In this document: piece after piece, positions 1-7,424 of the stretch
Layout of the letters: every line of letters begins with the position of its first letter
Position numbering within the stretch: the first letter of the stretch is position 1
Program-made: the position numbers and the translations under genes
Notes under the pieces: model-generated
What the model saw: the letters and a program-made list of their open reading frames with translations, nothing else
What the model was told of the DNA's origin: nothing
Databases searched by the model: none
DNA from: CAYHWW01 sp964360145
GTDB taxonomy: Bacteria; Bdellovibrionota; UBA1018; CAYHWW01
Reading direction: 5' to 3'
Assembly: GCA_964360145.1 (NCBI GenBank)
Contig: CAYHWW010000159.1
Span: 1-7,564, forward strand
Length of the DNA stretch: 7,564 bases

Positions 1-12
1 ACCCTAGTCTGA

Positions 13-2328
13 ATGCAAAATCGCCTCCGCACCTTGACGAAGCGCTTCATCCCCACTAATAACGCAGCAGGTCACAAAGGGGGTTTTGTGGGGGTTTGGG
101 GTAAAGCCTTACTCGGGGGTCTCAAGGTCAGCCTTGCCGCGACGTTGATCACTCTGGTCTTTGCGTCCTCAGACGCCAGGGCCGGTGCCGGTGGACGCAG
201 CACTTCGAACGGCAATCGCCGTTACGACTACACGGTCAACCGCATCAGCAGACCCCAAAGCACCAGCATCCAAGTGGACGGCTCCTGGTCGGAGCACATA
301 CGATTTATTTATAACCGCGGCGAAAACGCCTCCCATTTCCTCACCGAAGTCCTCCAACTCACTGACCCCGCCCAGGTCCGCCGCATCAAAGGGTACCGCA
401 ACCCCGCTCAAACCCGCATCACCCTCATGGCCTATGAAGTGCGGTCCAAAGAGATGGTTGACCGCATCGCGGTACTGCTGGACGCAGGCTTCAACGTTCG
501 CGTGGTCACCGACCGTAGCACATTCCACTCCATTACAAAGCCGACAGCTGCTGAGTGGCGGCGCATGAGCGAAGAGCAGCGCAAGTATTTCCTCGCCACC
601 TACGACACCAACCGTGACGGCTCCGTCACCAAAGAAGAGCTGGTGGCCCGCAACGCCAAGCATGTCCTTACCCGGGAGATCTGGGCCCAACTCGAACGCT
701 TGAAGCGGGGCCGCAGCCGCCAGCTTGAGCTTGTGACGCCGCCCAATGAATGGCTCCCCCCGGACGAGCGCTTCCCCTACCCCCGCCTCACCCACTTCAA
801 GTGGTACGCCGTGGAGTTCAAGAATCGCCAGGGGAACTGGGTACCTCAAAAGGCCATGGTGAGTAGCGCAAACCTCACGGACACCTGCCTGGACAAACGG
901 GTGGCCCGGGATGCGGAGAACCTGCAATGCTACCTGGAGGGCCGTGCGGACTGCGCACGGGTGCGGGGCTCCCAGGGCCACGTACAGTTCGGCGCCATCC
1001 TGCAGGGGGCCGATATCCTTGAAAGCCTCTCCAACGTGCCCAATGCCTGGATTGAGCTTTTCAAAGCGGGTAAGCACTTCGACAGCCTCCCTGTTCCCGC
1101 AACACAGCGCCCCCGCATCGTATTCACGGACGCCGAGGGCCATGAGTCTATTCTTCAGGCCTTCTATTCTGAAGGCATCGCCCAGTCAGGCCCTGGCGTG
1201 GAGATCATCGATCCCATCCAGGCCGTGACGGAAATCCTCAGCCGCAGCGACATTCAACTCAAAAAAATGTTCTCCACCCAGTTCGTGGTCACCCACCCCG
1301 CCCTGTCCTGGCATTTGCGCCATCACCTGGCCCATGGCGGGCTGGAAGACTTCGGCCTCTTCGTGGATAGCGGGTTCGCCACCGAACCCTACTCCGCCAT
1401 GCCCCAGATGCTCTTCGCCCCCCGCATCGACAACCGCCTCGGCGTCATGCCGGGCCGCTCCATCCAGATCGTCATGCCCTTGGCAAAAGACCTCGATTAC
1501 CTCGGCAAAACCTTGGTGTATCGGGGCGACCGGGGCGTGGTGGGCGACGCCGACGGTGACAAACTCCACAGCAAAACGAGCTATTACGAGTACGTCGATG
1601 CCCACGGCGTGCGCCACTACCTCGTGGTCTGGGGCTCCGCAAACCAGAGCAACAATGCTGGCCGCCAAAATGCCGATGGCCTGTACTTGCTTGATTCCAC
1701 CGACCCCGCCCTTGGCGAAGCGGTGCGACCCTACTTCGAGGCCCTCAAAAAAGACTGGCGCATGATTCCCTATGCCCAGGCCTTTCTCGAACGCCGTTTC
1801 CTCGAAACGTTCCGCCCCAGGGAAGACCTCATCAATCGTGAGTACCTCGATGAGTGGGTCGCCTACTTGAATGGCAGCGAGGAAATGCAAACCCGCACCC
1901 GCCGCAGCCGCCTCAACCGTCTGCTGCAAACCCTGGAAACCGCAGGCGCCTCCACGGTCTTCGGTGAAAATGTGTTGAAGCTCCTGCAATGGCACCAACG
2001 CTCCGCCAGCGGCGTACTCACCTGGAGTGACTGGATGCTCATCACCTTCGTGGCGAGCCCCTTCCACTACCCCCAGGCGGGTTTTGTGGCTGACCTCAAG
2101 GGTCGTTGGCTCGGTGAGAAGGCCACTACCGCCGCCCGCGGCAGTTTCACGCGCTTGCTGAGTAGCTTGGAGCGCGATGATGCCCATAACCCCTCTTCTC
2201 CTGGAGCGGTGCGCTTGCCTGACAACGATCATTATCGCGCCTGCGTGGAACACCTCACCGGTGGCTTCTACCGCAGACTGGGCATCGAGATGCCTGAGCC
2301 TGCGCGGGAGCCGGCGGACGGGGGATAA
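13..2328 (+). CDS. Exported phospholipase D-superfamily (HKD) protein with inserted EF-hand
   Basis: 771 codons from ATG 13, which directly follows an in-frame TGA. Numbering is from that ATG. A hydrophobic segment near residues 37-52 followed by DARA|G (about 57/58) looks like a Sec signal peptide, so the protein is probably periplasmic or secreted. Two PLD-type half-sites are visible: H261-F-K263 with S284-S-A-N287, and H519-S-K521 with G541-S-A-N544. The usual Asp after HxK appears as Glu (E268, E526). Residues about 96-168 resemble the start of a PLDc_2 half (alternating strands, 'VRVVTD'). A canonical EF-hand loop lies at 198-209 (D198, N200, D202, G203, V205, E209), inserted before the first HxK. 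Residues about 590-771 are an unrecognised helical region. The superfamily cleaves phosphodiester bonds in lipids or nucleic acids through a phospho-histidine intermediate; the substrate here cannot be read. The start is uncertain: no Shine-Dalgarno is visible before 13, whereas GTG 88 follows AAAGGGGG and would give a conventional signal peptide. However, codons 1-15 already have gene-like GC3. First gene of a likely three-gene operon. Confidence 0.85.
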   Translation: MQNRLRTLTKRFIPTNNAAGHKGGFVGVWGKALLGGLKVSLAATLITLVFASSDARAGAGGRSTSNGNRRYDYTVNRISRPQSTSIQVDGSWSEHIRFIYNRGENASHFLTEVLQLTDPAQVRRIKGYRNPAQTRITLMAYEVRSKEMVDRIAVLLDAGFNVRVVTDRSTFHSITKPTAAEWRRMSEEQRKYFLATYDTNRDGSVTKEELVARNAKHVLTREIWAQLERLKRGRSRQLELVTPPNEWLPPDERFPYPRLTHFKWYAVEFKNRQGNWVPQKAMVSSANLTDTCLDKRVARDAENLQCYLEGRADCARVRGSQGHVQFGAILQGADILESLSNVPNAWIELFKAGKHFDSLPVPATQRPRIVFTDAEGHESILQAFYSEGIAQSGPGVEIIDPIQAVTEILSRSDIQLKKMFSTQFVVTHPALSWHLRHHLAHGGLEDFGLFVDSGFATEPYSAMPQMLFAPRIDNRLGVMPGRSIQIVMPLAKDLDYLGKTLVYRGDRGVVGDADGDKLHSKTSYYEYVDAHGVRHYLVVWGSANQSNNAGRQNADGLYLLDSTDPALGEAVRPYFEALKKDWRMIPYAQAFLERRFLETFRPREDLINREYLDEWVAYLNGSEEMQTRTRRSRLNRLLQTLETAGASTVFGENVLKLLQWHQRSASGVLTWSDWMLITFVASPFHYPQAGFVADLKGRWLGEKATTAARGSFTRLLSSLERDDAHNPSSPGAVRLPDNDHYRACVEHLTGGFYRRLGIEMPEPAREPADGG
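76..83 (+). promoter_or_regulatory. Candidate ribosome binding site for an alternative GTG start at 88
   Basis: AAAGGGGG lies 4 nt before an in-frame GTG (88-90). Starting there would remove 25 residues and leave a short basic n-region directly before the hydrophobic core, a more ordinary signal peptide than the 38-residue n-region from ATG 13. Only 12 bases are visible upstream of ATG 13 and they carry no Shine-Dalgarno sequence. The G-run may also just be part of the local G-rich tract. Confidence 0.35.
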
Positions 2329-2353
2329 GGGGAATATATGGGGGGTTTTGGGG
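2320..2353 (+). promoter_or_regulatory. Canonical G-quadruplex motif over gene 1 stop / gene 2 start
   Basis: Four G-tracts of 5, 4, 6 and 4 bases (2320-2324, 2329-2332, 2340-2345, 2350-2353) are separated by loops of 4 (ATAA), 7 (AATATAT) and 4 (TTTT) bases. This fits the G3+N1-7 rule on the coding strand, so it could form in the mRNA. The motif contains the gene 1 TAA (2326-2328), the gene 2 Shine-Dalgarno and the gene 2 ATG (2338-2340). Formation would occlude ribosome loading on gene 2. The motif is seen directly; regulation is inferred. Confidence 0.5.
2327..2332 (+). promoter_or_regulatory. Ribosome binding site of the TM0106-like gene
   Basis: AAGGGG overlaps the gene 1 stop codon and sits 5 nt before ATG 2338. 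This implies translational coupling between the two genes and supports the choice of ATG 2338. Its G-run is also the second tract of the quadruplex motif. Confidence 0.55.
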
Positions 2354-4607
2354 TGAGAAAACTGCCAGTTTCCATGCTGCTACTCAGCCTGCTCACCCCC
2401 TGGGGTGCCCAGGGCAGCAAGCCGACGTCCCAACGCTCCGAAGAAGCTTGCCAGAAAATGCTGGAGAACGGCGAGCGCCAGCGGCCCACGCCACTGGCCT
2501 CCTCCTCCCTCATCAGCATGGGGACCTTGCTCGCGAGCCGCCAGGCGCCCTACTTGGCGGCCATGTGGCGTTTGGGTGATTCCTACACCCGGGAGTTCCC
2601 CTCCGCCGGTCTCTCTCACATGTTTCACACCGCCGAAGTGGCGGCCCAAGAGATCATCGAGCGCATGGGCATCCGCGCCGTGCACCCCGGCTACGACTTC
2701 CGCGACCCCATTGCCGCCCACGCCGCCACCATGGAACTCATTTTCTCGCGGAATCCGCCGGAATACATCCGCAACGCCGTGGTGGTCCGTGATGGCGTCG
2801 TCGTCGTCATCCCCATCTTGAAACGGGTTGCCGTGCGCAGCTCTTCCACCCGGGGCCCCATGTATGAGCCCATGATCACCAAGGGCCACCAAGAGCTCAC
2901 CATGGATGATCGCCTCACGGCGGCCTTCGCATCCTGGGCACTGGAGCACTGGCTGGGGGCCATGCCCGCCGAAGCCCACATCTATTTACGCCCCATGGCT
3001 GAAGTGCGGTCCCGCACCCGCATCGATCGCCGCGCCATCTTCAGCCTCACGCCCAGCGACTACACCGCCCAAGTCACCAGCATCTACGAAAATTTCATGC
3101 GCATCGCCGCTAACGAAGGGGGGGCCTTGACCGCGGTGCAGCCCTACCGCAACGGGGCCATCACCGAATCCCCCTGGGGCGCCCACGTTAAAGAATTGCT
3201 CGAGGAGCTGTCCCACCCCTCCATGATCCCGGTGCCCCCCACCGTGCGCCAGGTCGAAACCCTGTCGGCCATGGGCTACGGCACCATGACCCAGCTCGCC
3301 GCGCTGGAGATCAACTCCGAAGCGTTTTTCCGGGTGTCCCTCGCCACTGAGATTGAACCCAGTACCCTGCGCCGTTTCGTGGGCCGCGCCATCTCCAAGC
3401 ACCGCGACGCAGTGCTCGTATCAGAACAATACGAAGACCCATACACCGCCGCTGGCGTAAAGCGCATCGTCCACATCGACTTCGAAGACGTCTTGGTACA
3501 CCAGATCAAATCCGGCGTTTACATCTTTGGCGTCCTCATCCAAGGGCCCAAAAATGATCTGAGCCGCACGGAGCGGGCGCTCCTCCAGCGTGAGATCAGG
3601 GACCAGAAGCGCAAGGCCTCCGACGCCCAAACAACGCGCCAAACCCCCGTGCTGGAACGGGACACCACCAGTCTCACGGATACGGAGTTCCATCGCAAAA
3701 AATTCATCGTGGCGGAAAACCTCACCCAGGAGGGCGTGGATGACGCCTGGGCTCGCTTCATCCGCTTTTTGAAGAGCTACCAGCTGCTCCGCGGTCAAGA
3801 CACCATCATCACCATGTACTCCAAGCACGAAATCGTGAAGTTCGAGCAGGAGTTCGATATCCTGAGGGATAATGCGGATCAGTTTACCTCTGGGCAAAAA
3901 TCCTCCCGCTACTACTCAGAGCTTGAAGTGCCCTCACCCACGGCCCGGGACCCGGAGCGGACAACGCGCATCGGGCGCCTCATCCGCAACGCCGACTTCT
4001 TCAAGGACCACCGCGACATCACCCCCGGGGATGTCTTCGGGTTGATGGATAAGACCTACGACCTCCTCGATCCCATCCGGCGCCACCTCGTGTTCCCCAC
4101 CTACACGAACAGCATCAAAAAAGTGCTCGATTATGCCGGCGACGAAGATGACTTCGTTCGTTATCCGCCGGGGTCCAACGGCCTGGAATCCATGGCCTGG
4201 GCTTTCCAATATTACCAGACTGGCGAATATTCCATCATTGACCGGGCGCTGATTTACAACGGCATGGACATCGACGGCAACCGCCTCATGAGCGACGTCA
4301 TCCGCGAGCACGCGGGCCAGAACGTCACCCCTGCTCTCAGGTGGAACGCCCGATCCACGGCCCGCATCGATGCGGTCACCGCGGGCGTGAGAGCCAAGCG
4401 CCTCATTTCGAACCTCGATGAAAAGGCCGAACTGCTTCAGGCGATCATGGGGAAACCCGTCAGCCGCCTCAGCACAGCCAGGGTCGCCGAGCTCATGGGA
4501 ATCCTGGATCGCCGGGACTACCTCAGTGAACGCCAGGATATCGGCGAAAACAGCGGCGCTGAAGACGACAATGCCCGGGCACACCTGCAGGTGATGCGCT
4601 TCCAGAT
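2338..4607 (+). CDS. Exported TM0106-like RecB/DEDDy exonuclease protein, N-terminal 756 codons (cut by assembly gap)
   Basis: ATG 2338 has a Shine-Dalgarno 5 nt upstream and starts 9 bp after the gene 1 stop. Residues 6-26 look like a signal peptide (VRK, then LPVSMLLLSLL, possible cleavage AQG|S at 26/27). The body matches, by eye, the architecture of TM0106-type RecB-like putative nucleases. Residues about 90-220 are a RecB-like domain in which the expected metal-binding acids appear as P159 and I180 while K182 remains. Residues about 302-325 form a helix-hairpin-helix-like stretch (VETLSAMGYGTMTQLA). Residues about 376-658 are an RNase_H_2/DEDD exonuclease domain with motif I D381-F-E383, motif II near Y494 and E498, and a DEDDy-type Y640-N-G-M-D644. 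The family normally works in the cytoplasm on nucleic acid and is often fused to a helicase; no helicase motifs are visible here and export is unusual. The reading frame enters the 100-N gap at 4608 two bases into a codon and continues in the C-terminal piece at 4763. The restored product is 897 residues. Family call is by recollected motif pattern, not by search. Confidence 0.75.
4553..4607 (+). repeat. Left copy of 55-bp exact duplicate flanking the gap
   Basis: These 55 bases (GCGGCGCTGAAGAC...CTTCCAGAT) are identical to 4708-4762. The left copy ends exactly where the Ns begin and the right copy starts exactly where they end. That is the signature of two contigs overlapping by one assembly k-mer (55 is a common k) that were scaffolded without merging, rather than a biological repeat. 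Confidence 0.95.
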
Positions 4608-4707
4608 NNNNNNNNNNNNNNNNNNNNNNNNNNNNNNNNNNNNNNNNNNNNNNNNNNNNNNNNNNNNNNNNNNNNNNNNNNNNNNNNNNNNNNNNNNNNN
4701 NNNNNNN
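4608..4707. other. 100-N scaffold gap (artefactual)
   Basis: Exactly 100 N, a conventional placeholder for unknown gap size. Because the flanks share 55 identical bases, the likely true length is minus 55: delete 4608-4762 and the sequence is continuous. As deposited, the 155 extra bases shift the frame by two and split the gene. Confidence 0.97.
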
Positions 4708-4762
4708 GCGGCGCTGAAGACGACAATGCCCGGGCACACCTGCAGGTGATGCGCTTCCAGAT
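4708..4762 (+). repeat. Right copy of 55-bp exact duplicate flanking the gap
   Basis: Second copy of the contig-end overlap described for 4553-4607. It should be removed on merging; base 4763 then follows 4607 directly and completes an ATG (Met757). Confidence 0.95.
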
Positions 4763-5186
4763 GGAGTCCGAGCGCCAGTCGCGACTCTACGAATTCTTCA
4801 GCCGGGAGAACCGCAAGCTTGTTAACGGCTCGGATACCGCGGCTCTCGATGCCCTGGCCCGCCTCTTCATGAAACCCGCGCAGTATTTGGTGCCCCGCCA
4901 CGTCGGGCTCATCTCGCTGCTCTCCCAGGTGCGCCCCGGCTTTGCCCGTCTACGACTGACCGGCGCCAGAAGCGCGCTGGATGCCCAGCTGGCCCTGCCA
5001 GACCGGTTAGCGTCCCTCATCGAGGCTGACACCTTAGATCAATACGATGTGTTTGCATTGCCCCGCTCCGCCGAGGACGGCGAAGAGGAGCGCAAGCCCC
5101 GCCCCTCGGTGACCGTCGCTGATCTGCGCAAGCTGTGGACTGGATTGTATTACACCGCACGATTCGCGGCGCCCCGAGAAGAATAA
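4746..5186 (+). CDS. C-terminal part of the TM0106-like protein (not an independent gene)
   Basis: Read alone this is a 146-codon ORF starting at GTG 4746, with no Shine-Dalgarno and starting inside the duplicated 55 bp. After collapsing the gap, its frame is exactly that of the gene starting at 2338: codon 757 is formed from bases 4606-4607 plus 4763, and 140 residues follow to TAA 5184-5186. The new sequence is charged and helix-rich (residues about 757-897), with an acidic/basic linker (EDGEEERKPRP) near the end and no motif I recognise. It may be a non-catalytic helical tail replacing the helicase found in other TM0106-type fusions. Function unknown. Confidence 0.8.
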   Translation: MMRFQMESERQSRLYEFFSRENRKLVNGSDTAALDALARLFMKPAQYLVPRHVGLISLLSQVRPGFARLRLTGARSALDAQLALPDRLASLIEADTLDQYDVFALPRSAEDGEEERKPRPSVTVADLRKLWTGLYYTARFAAPREE

Positions 5187-5196
5187 CCCCCCTCTG

Positions 5197-5203
5197 AAAA
5201 GGA
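5197..5203 (+). promoter_or_regulatory. Ribosome binding site of the HAD hydrolase gene
   Basis: AAAAGGA lies 8 nt before ATG 5212 and supports that start. No promoter or terminator is visible in the 25-bp gap from the preceding gene, so co-transcription is likely. Confidence 0.65.
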
Positions 5204-5211
5204 ACACTGAC

Positions 5212-6180
5212 ATGCATCATCGTCAGAAAACAAAAACCATAACCCTAAATTGCTGCATCGCAACACTTCTTTGGCTCTCAAGCGCCTTGGCCTGGGCCCT
5301 GCCCGTGCCGTCCCTCTGCTTCGACTGGGACGATAACATCATGCGCATGCACACCGTCATCGTGATTTTCCACAAGCAAACCCATGAAGAGGTCGAACTC
5401 TCCACTCACCTTTTCGCCCAGGTCAAAGACCAAGTGGGTAAAGTGGGCACGCCTTACGAAGACTATGAGTATGACTACAACGCAGTAACGGGCTCATACC
5501 GCTATTTCCGGGACCAGACTCACGTCAATCACTTCCTGGTAGATATCAAGCATCTCCTCGCCAACCACACCCCCGAGCAATGGCAAGGGCCCATGTGGGC
5601 ACAGTTTGTGAGGGCGCTGTCCCACCCCGACACCGCGAGAGAAGTTCGTGTGATCACCACCCGCGGGCACACCTCCCCCTCGATGATGGAAGCATTACGC
5701 TACCTGCAAAGCCTGGGGCTCATCCGTTACTTGCCTGTGGAAGACAACCTCCACGGCGTCAATCAACCCCGCTACGATGGCATCCTCCCTCGCAATCCCG
5801 CGGACGCCAAGGCCATCCTGATGCAGCAAATCATCGATAAGCTGGATGCTGACGTCATCACCGATGAGTTCTTTGAGCTGACCAACAGCGAAGGCACTGG
5901 TCGTGCCCGCCAGCGCCTGTGGAAATATTCAGATGATGACGTGAAGTACATCACCACAGCTTTGTCCGTGCTGGGTAAAGGAGTGGCGGCAGGCCGCTGG
6001 AAGGACACGAAGATCATGATCTTCTACACAGGTCCCGCCAATACAACGCTGGCGCCAGGGGCCTATGTGCTCACAGGCAACGGCACACCGCGGCTGGCCA
6101 CGGAAGCTGAGGTCCTCGAGCTGGACGAGCTTCATAACTATATTCATTGCAGGGCAGCGTTGGAGCCGAGCGGGGGGTAG
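5212..6180 (+). CDS. Exported HAD-superfamily hydrolase (DWDDN type)
   Basis: 322 codons. A basic n-region (HHRQKTK), hydrophobic core (about 12-27) and A27-W-A29|L30 look like a Sec signal peptide, so the enzyme probably acts outside the cytoplasm. HAD motifs follow. Motif I is F37-D38-W-D40-D-N42 (nucleophile D38, general acid/base D40, Asn in place of the usual Thr). Motif II is in VITTRG (T149/T150). A candidate motif III lysine is K238, and the motif IV acids are Y239-S-D241-D-D243. About 100 residues between motifs I and II would form a C1-type cap that sets substrate choice. HAD enzymes of this kind usually remove phosphate from small molecules; the substrate here is unknown. It is the third gene of the apparent exported-enzyme operon. 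A diverged fragment of a second copy, covering motif IV, lies at 7425-7523. No clear terminator follows. HAD assignment is fairly sure; phosphatase activity is inferred. Confidence 0.82.
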   Translation: MHHRQKTKTITLNCCIATLLWLSSALAWALPVPSLCFDWDDNIMRMHTVIVIFHKQTHEEVELSTHLFAQVKDQVGKVGTPYEDYEYDYNAVTGSYRYFRDQTHVNHFLVDIKHLLANHTPEQWQGPMWAQFVRALSHPDTAREVRVITTRGHTSPSMMEALRYLQSLGLIRYLPVEDNLHGVNQPRYDGILPRNPADAKAILMQQIIDKLDADVITDEFFELTNSEGTGRARQRLWKYSDDDVKYITTALSVLGKGVAAGRWKDTKIMIFYTGPANTTLAPGAYVLTGNGTPRLATEAEVLELDELHNYIHCRAALEPSGG

Positions 6181-6249
6181 AGTCGGCGAGAGCTTTTTGC
6201 CTACGGCGGTGTCGAGTTCTTCATTTTTGTAAGTACGCGGTTAAAAACA

Positions 6250-6265
6250 GTGGTATAATAACCAC
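6250..6265 (+). promoter_or_regulatory. -10 box inside a perfect palindrome abutting the ATPase start
   Basis: GTGGT-ATAATA-ACCAC is a perfect 5-bp-arm inverted repeat ending one base before ATG 6266. It contains a consensus TATAAT at 6254-6259. Transcription starting about 7 nt after that box would begin at or next to the ATG, giving a leaderless or near-leaderless mRNA; accordingly no Shine-Dalgarno is present. There is no convincing -35 at normal spacing (TTGTAA 6227-6232 is 21 bp away). A dimeric repressor bound to the palindrome would block RNA polymerase; this is inference. Confidence 0.55.
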
Positions 6266-7423
6266 ATGATTACAAGACTACTACTACCAAAATTGAAGAC
6301 CGCGCCCTACTCCGTACTCCTCTTGGGTCCGAGGCAGACTGGCAAAACCACTCTGACGAAGACTGTGGGGCCCGATTTGGTCATCAACCTCGCGCACCAG
6401 GCGACCTATCTCGCTTTTTCACGTAACCCCGACGAGCTCATCCAGCGCCTAAAACCCCTGCGCCCCTCATCCACCGTGCTGCTTGATGAGGTGCAGCGCA
6501 TCCCCAGCCTGCTTAACACCCTGCAAACCATCATCGACGAAGGCGGGAAAAAGGGGCATCGCTTTCTCATCACCGGCTCCAGCGCACGCAAGCTCAAGCG
6601 GGGCGAGGCCAATCTTCTCCCTGGCCGCATCTACTCTTTTGAGTTGGGCCCCTTGGTTGCGAGCGAAATTGGTCATGATGCTTTTGACGTGAGGAAGGCT
6701 CTGTCTTGGGGAACTCTACCTGGAATTTGGACGGAAGAGAGCGAGGATGCGCGCACGGAACTGCTGCGTGCCTATGCATCGACATATCTGCGGGAGGAGG
6801 TCCAGGCGGAAGCGCTCACAAAAAACATCGAAGGCTTCTCTCGGTTCCTCGCCGTAGCCGCCGCGTGCAACGGCCAGTTCTTGGATATTTCCAAACTTGC
6901 CAGCACCGCCGAAGTCCCGCGCCAAACCGCGGTCAGGTTCTTCGAAATCCTGGAAGACACCCTCATTGTGCGCCGCTGCTCGGCCTTCGCCCATTCAGAG
7001 CGACAGAAGCTCACCAAACATCCCCGGTTCTTCTTTTTCGACACGGGCGTATTGAATGGCTTGCTCGACAACTTCAGGGTCAGCGACGACCGCAAGGGCG
7101 GCCTTTTTGAAACACTGGTTTTCAATCAGATCCTCGTATCCGCATCAGCGCTACGCAAAAGCATAAAAATAAGCAGCTATCGAACTGAAAACGACGCGGA
7201 AGTTGATTTCATCGTGGAGTTGGATGGGGATACCTGGGCCATCGAAGTCAAAGCGTCACGCAATGTGGGGCGCAGCGACCTGACGGGATTCACCAGTTTT
7301 GACGCGAGCTATAAAAAGAAAAAGCGTAAAATCGTGGTCATACCAGAGGGGGTCGATCGGGGCATCGGCGACGTCGAGGTCCGGTCGCTCGTATCCTTGC
7401 TCCGCGCCATGAAGCTCGCCTGA
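6266..7423 (+). CDS. AAA_14 / DUF4143 family ATPase
   Basis: 385 codons, the usual length for this family, and the start matches the family's typical N-terminus (MITRLLLPKL, then Walker A). Walker A is G21-PRQTGKTT29; Walker B is V71-LLDE75. A sensor-like LITGSS is at 101-106, and the family-typical GRIYSFELGPL is at 120-130. Residues about 165-240 look like the linker and winged-helix part. The DUF4143 C-terminus carries a PD-(D/E)XK-like pattern: E282 (GLFETLV), D314 (AEVDF) and E327-V-K329. These ATPases are widespread, often multicopy and patchily distributed; their biological role is not established. The gene is on the same strand as the operon but has its own palindromic promoter and is flanked by HAD-gene sequence on both sides, so it looks like an inserted single-gene cassette. 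Its first codons (TTACAAGACTACTACTACC) are more AT-rich than its neighbours. Cytoplasmic; no signal peptide. Confidence 0.9.
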   Translation: MITRLLLPKLKTAPYSVLLLGPRQTGKTTLTKTVGPDLVINLAHQATYLAFSRNPDELIQRLKPLRPSSTVLLDEVQRIPSLLNTLQTIIDEGGKKGHRFLITGSSARKLKRGEANLLPGRIYSFELGPLVASEIGHDAFDVRKALSWGTLPGIWTEESEDARTELLRAYASTYLREEVQAEALTKNIEGFSRFLAVAAACNGQFLDISKLASTAEVPRQTAVRFFEILEDTLIVRRCSAFAHSERQKLTKHPRFFFFDTGVLNGLLDNFRVSDDRKGGLFETLVFNQILVSASALRKSIKISSYRTENDAEVDFIVELDGDTWAIEVKASRNVGRSDLTGFTSFDASYKKKKRKIVVIPEGVDRGIGDVEVRSLVSLLRAMKLA

Positions 7424-7424
7424 G

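Noticed and set aside
1186..2253. Long open frame (355 codons) on the - strand inside gene 1, and a similar one at 169-1143
   Set aside because: Antisense frames mirroring the high-GC3 coding strand; the translations are Gly/Ala/Val/His-rich without motifs, while the + strand frame has clear HKD and EF-hand signatures.
2380..3897. Several open frames on the - strand within gene 2 (2380-2979, 2986-3402, 3421-3897)
   Set aside because: Same codon-bias shadow effect; no recognisable domains and no ribosome binding sites.
4553..4762. A biological direct repeat, insertion-sequence duplication or CRISPR-like unit
   Set aside because: Only two copies, identical to the last base, each abutting a 100-N block; a k-mer overlap at contig ends explains it fully and restores the reading frame.
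6165..6198. Possible rho-independent terminator after the HAD gene (GCCGA ... TCGGC then TTTTT)
   Set aside because: The stem is only 5 bp with a 13-nt loop and the T-run starts 6 nt after the stem; too weak to support.
6266..7423. ATPase as part of a recognised defence or toxin-antitoxin system
   Set aside because: No partner gene (antitoxin, restriction or CRISPR component) is visible next to it; DUF4143 ATPases have no settled function, so only the family is called.
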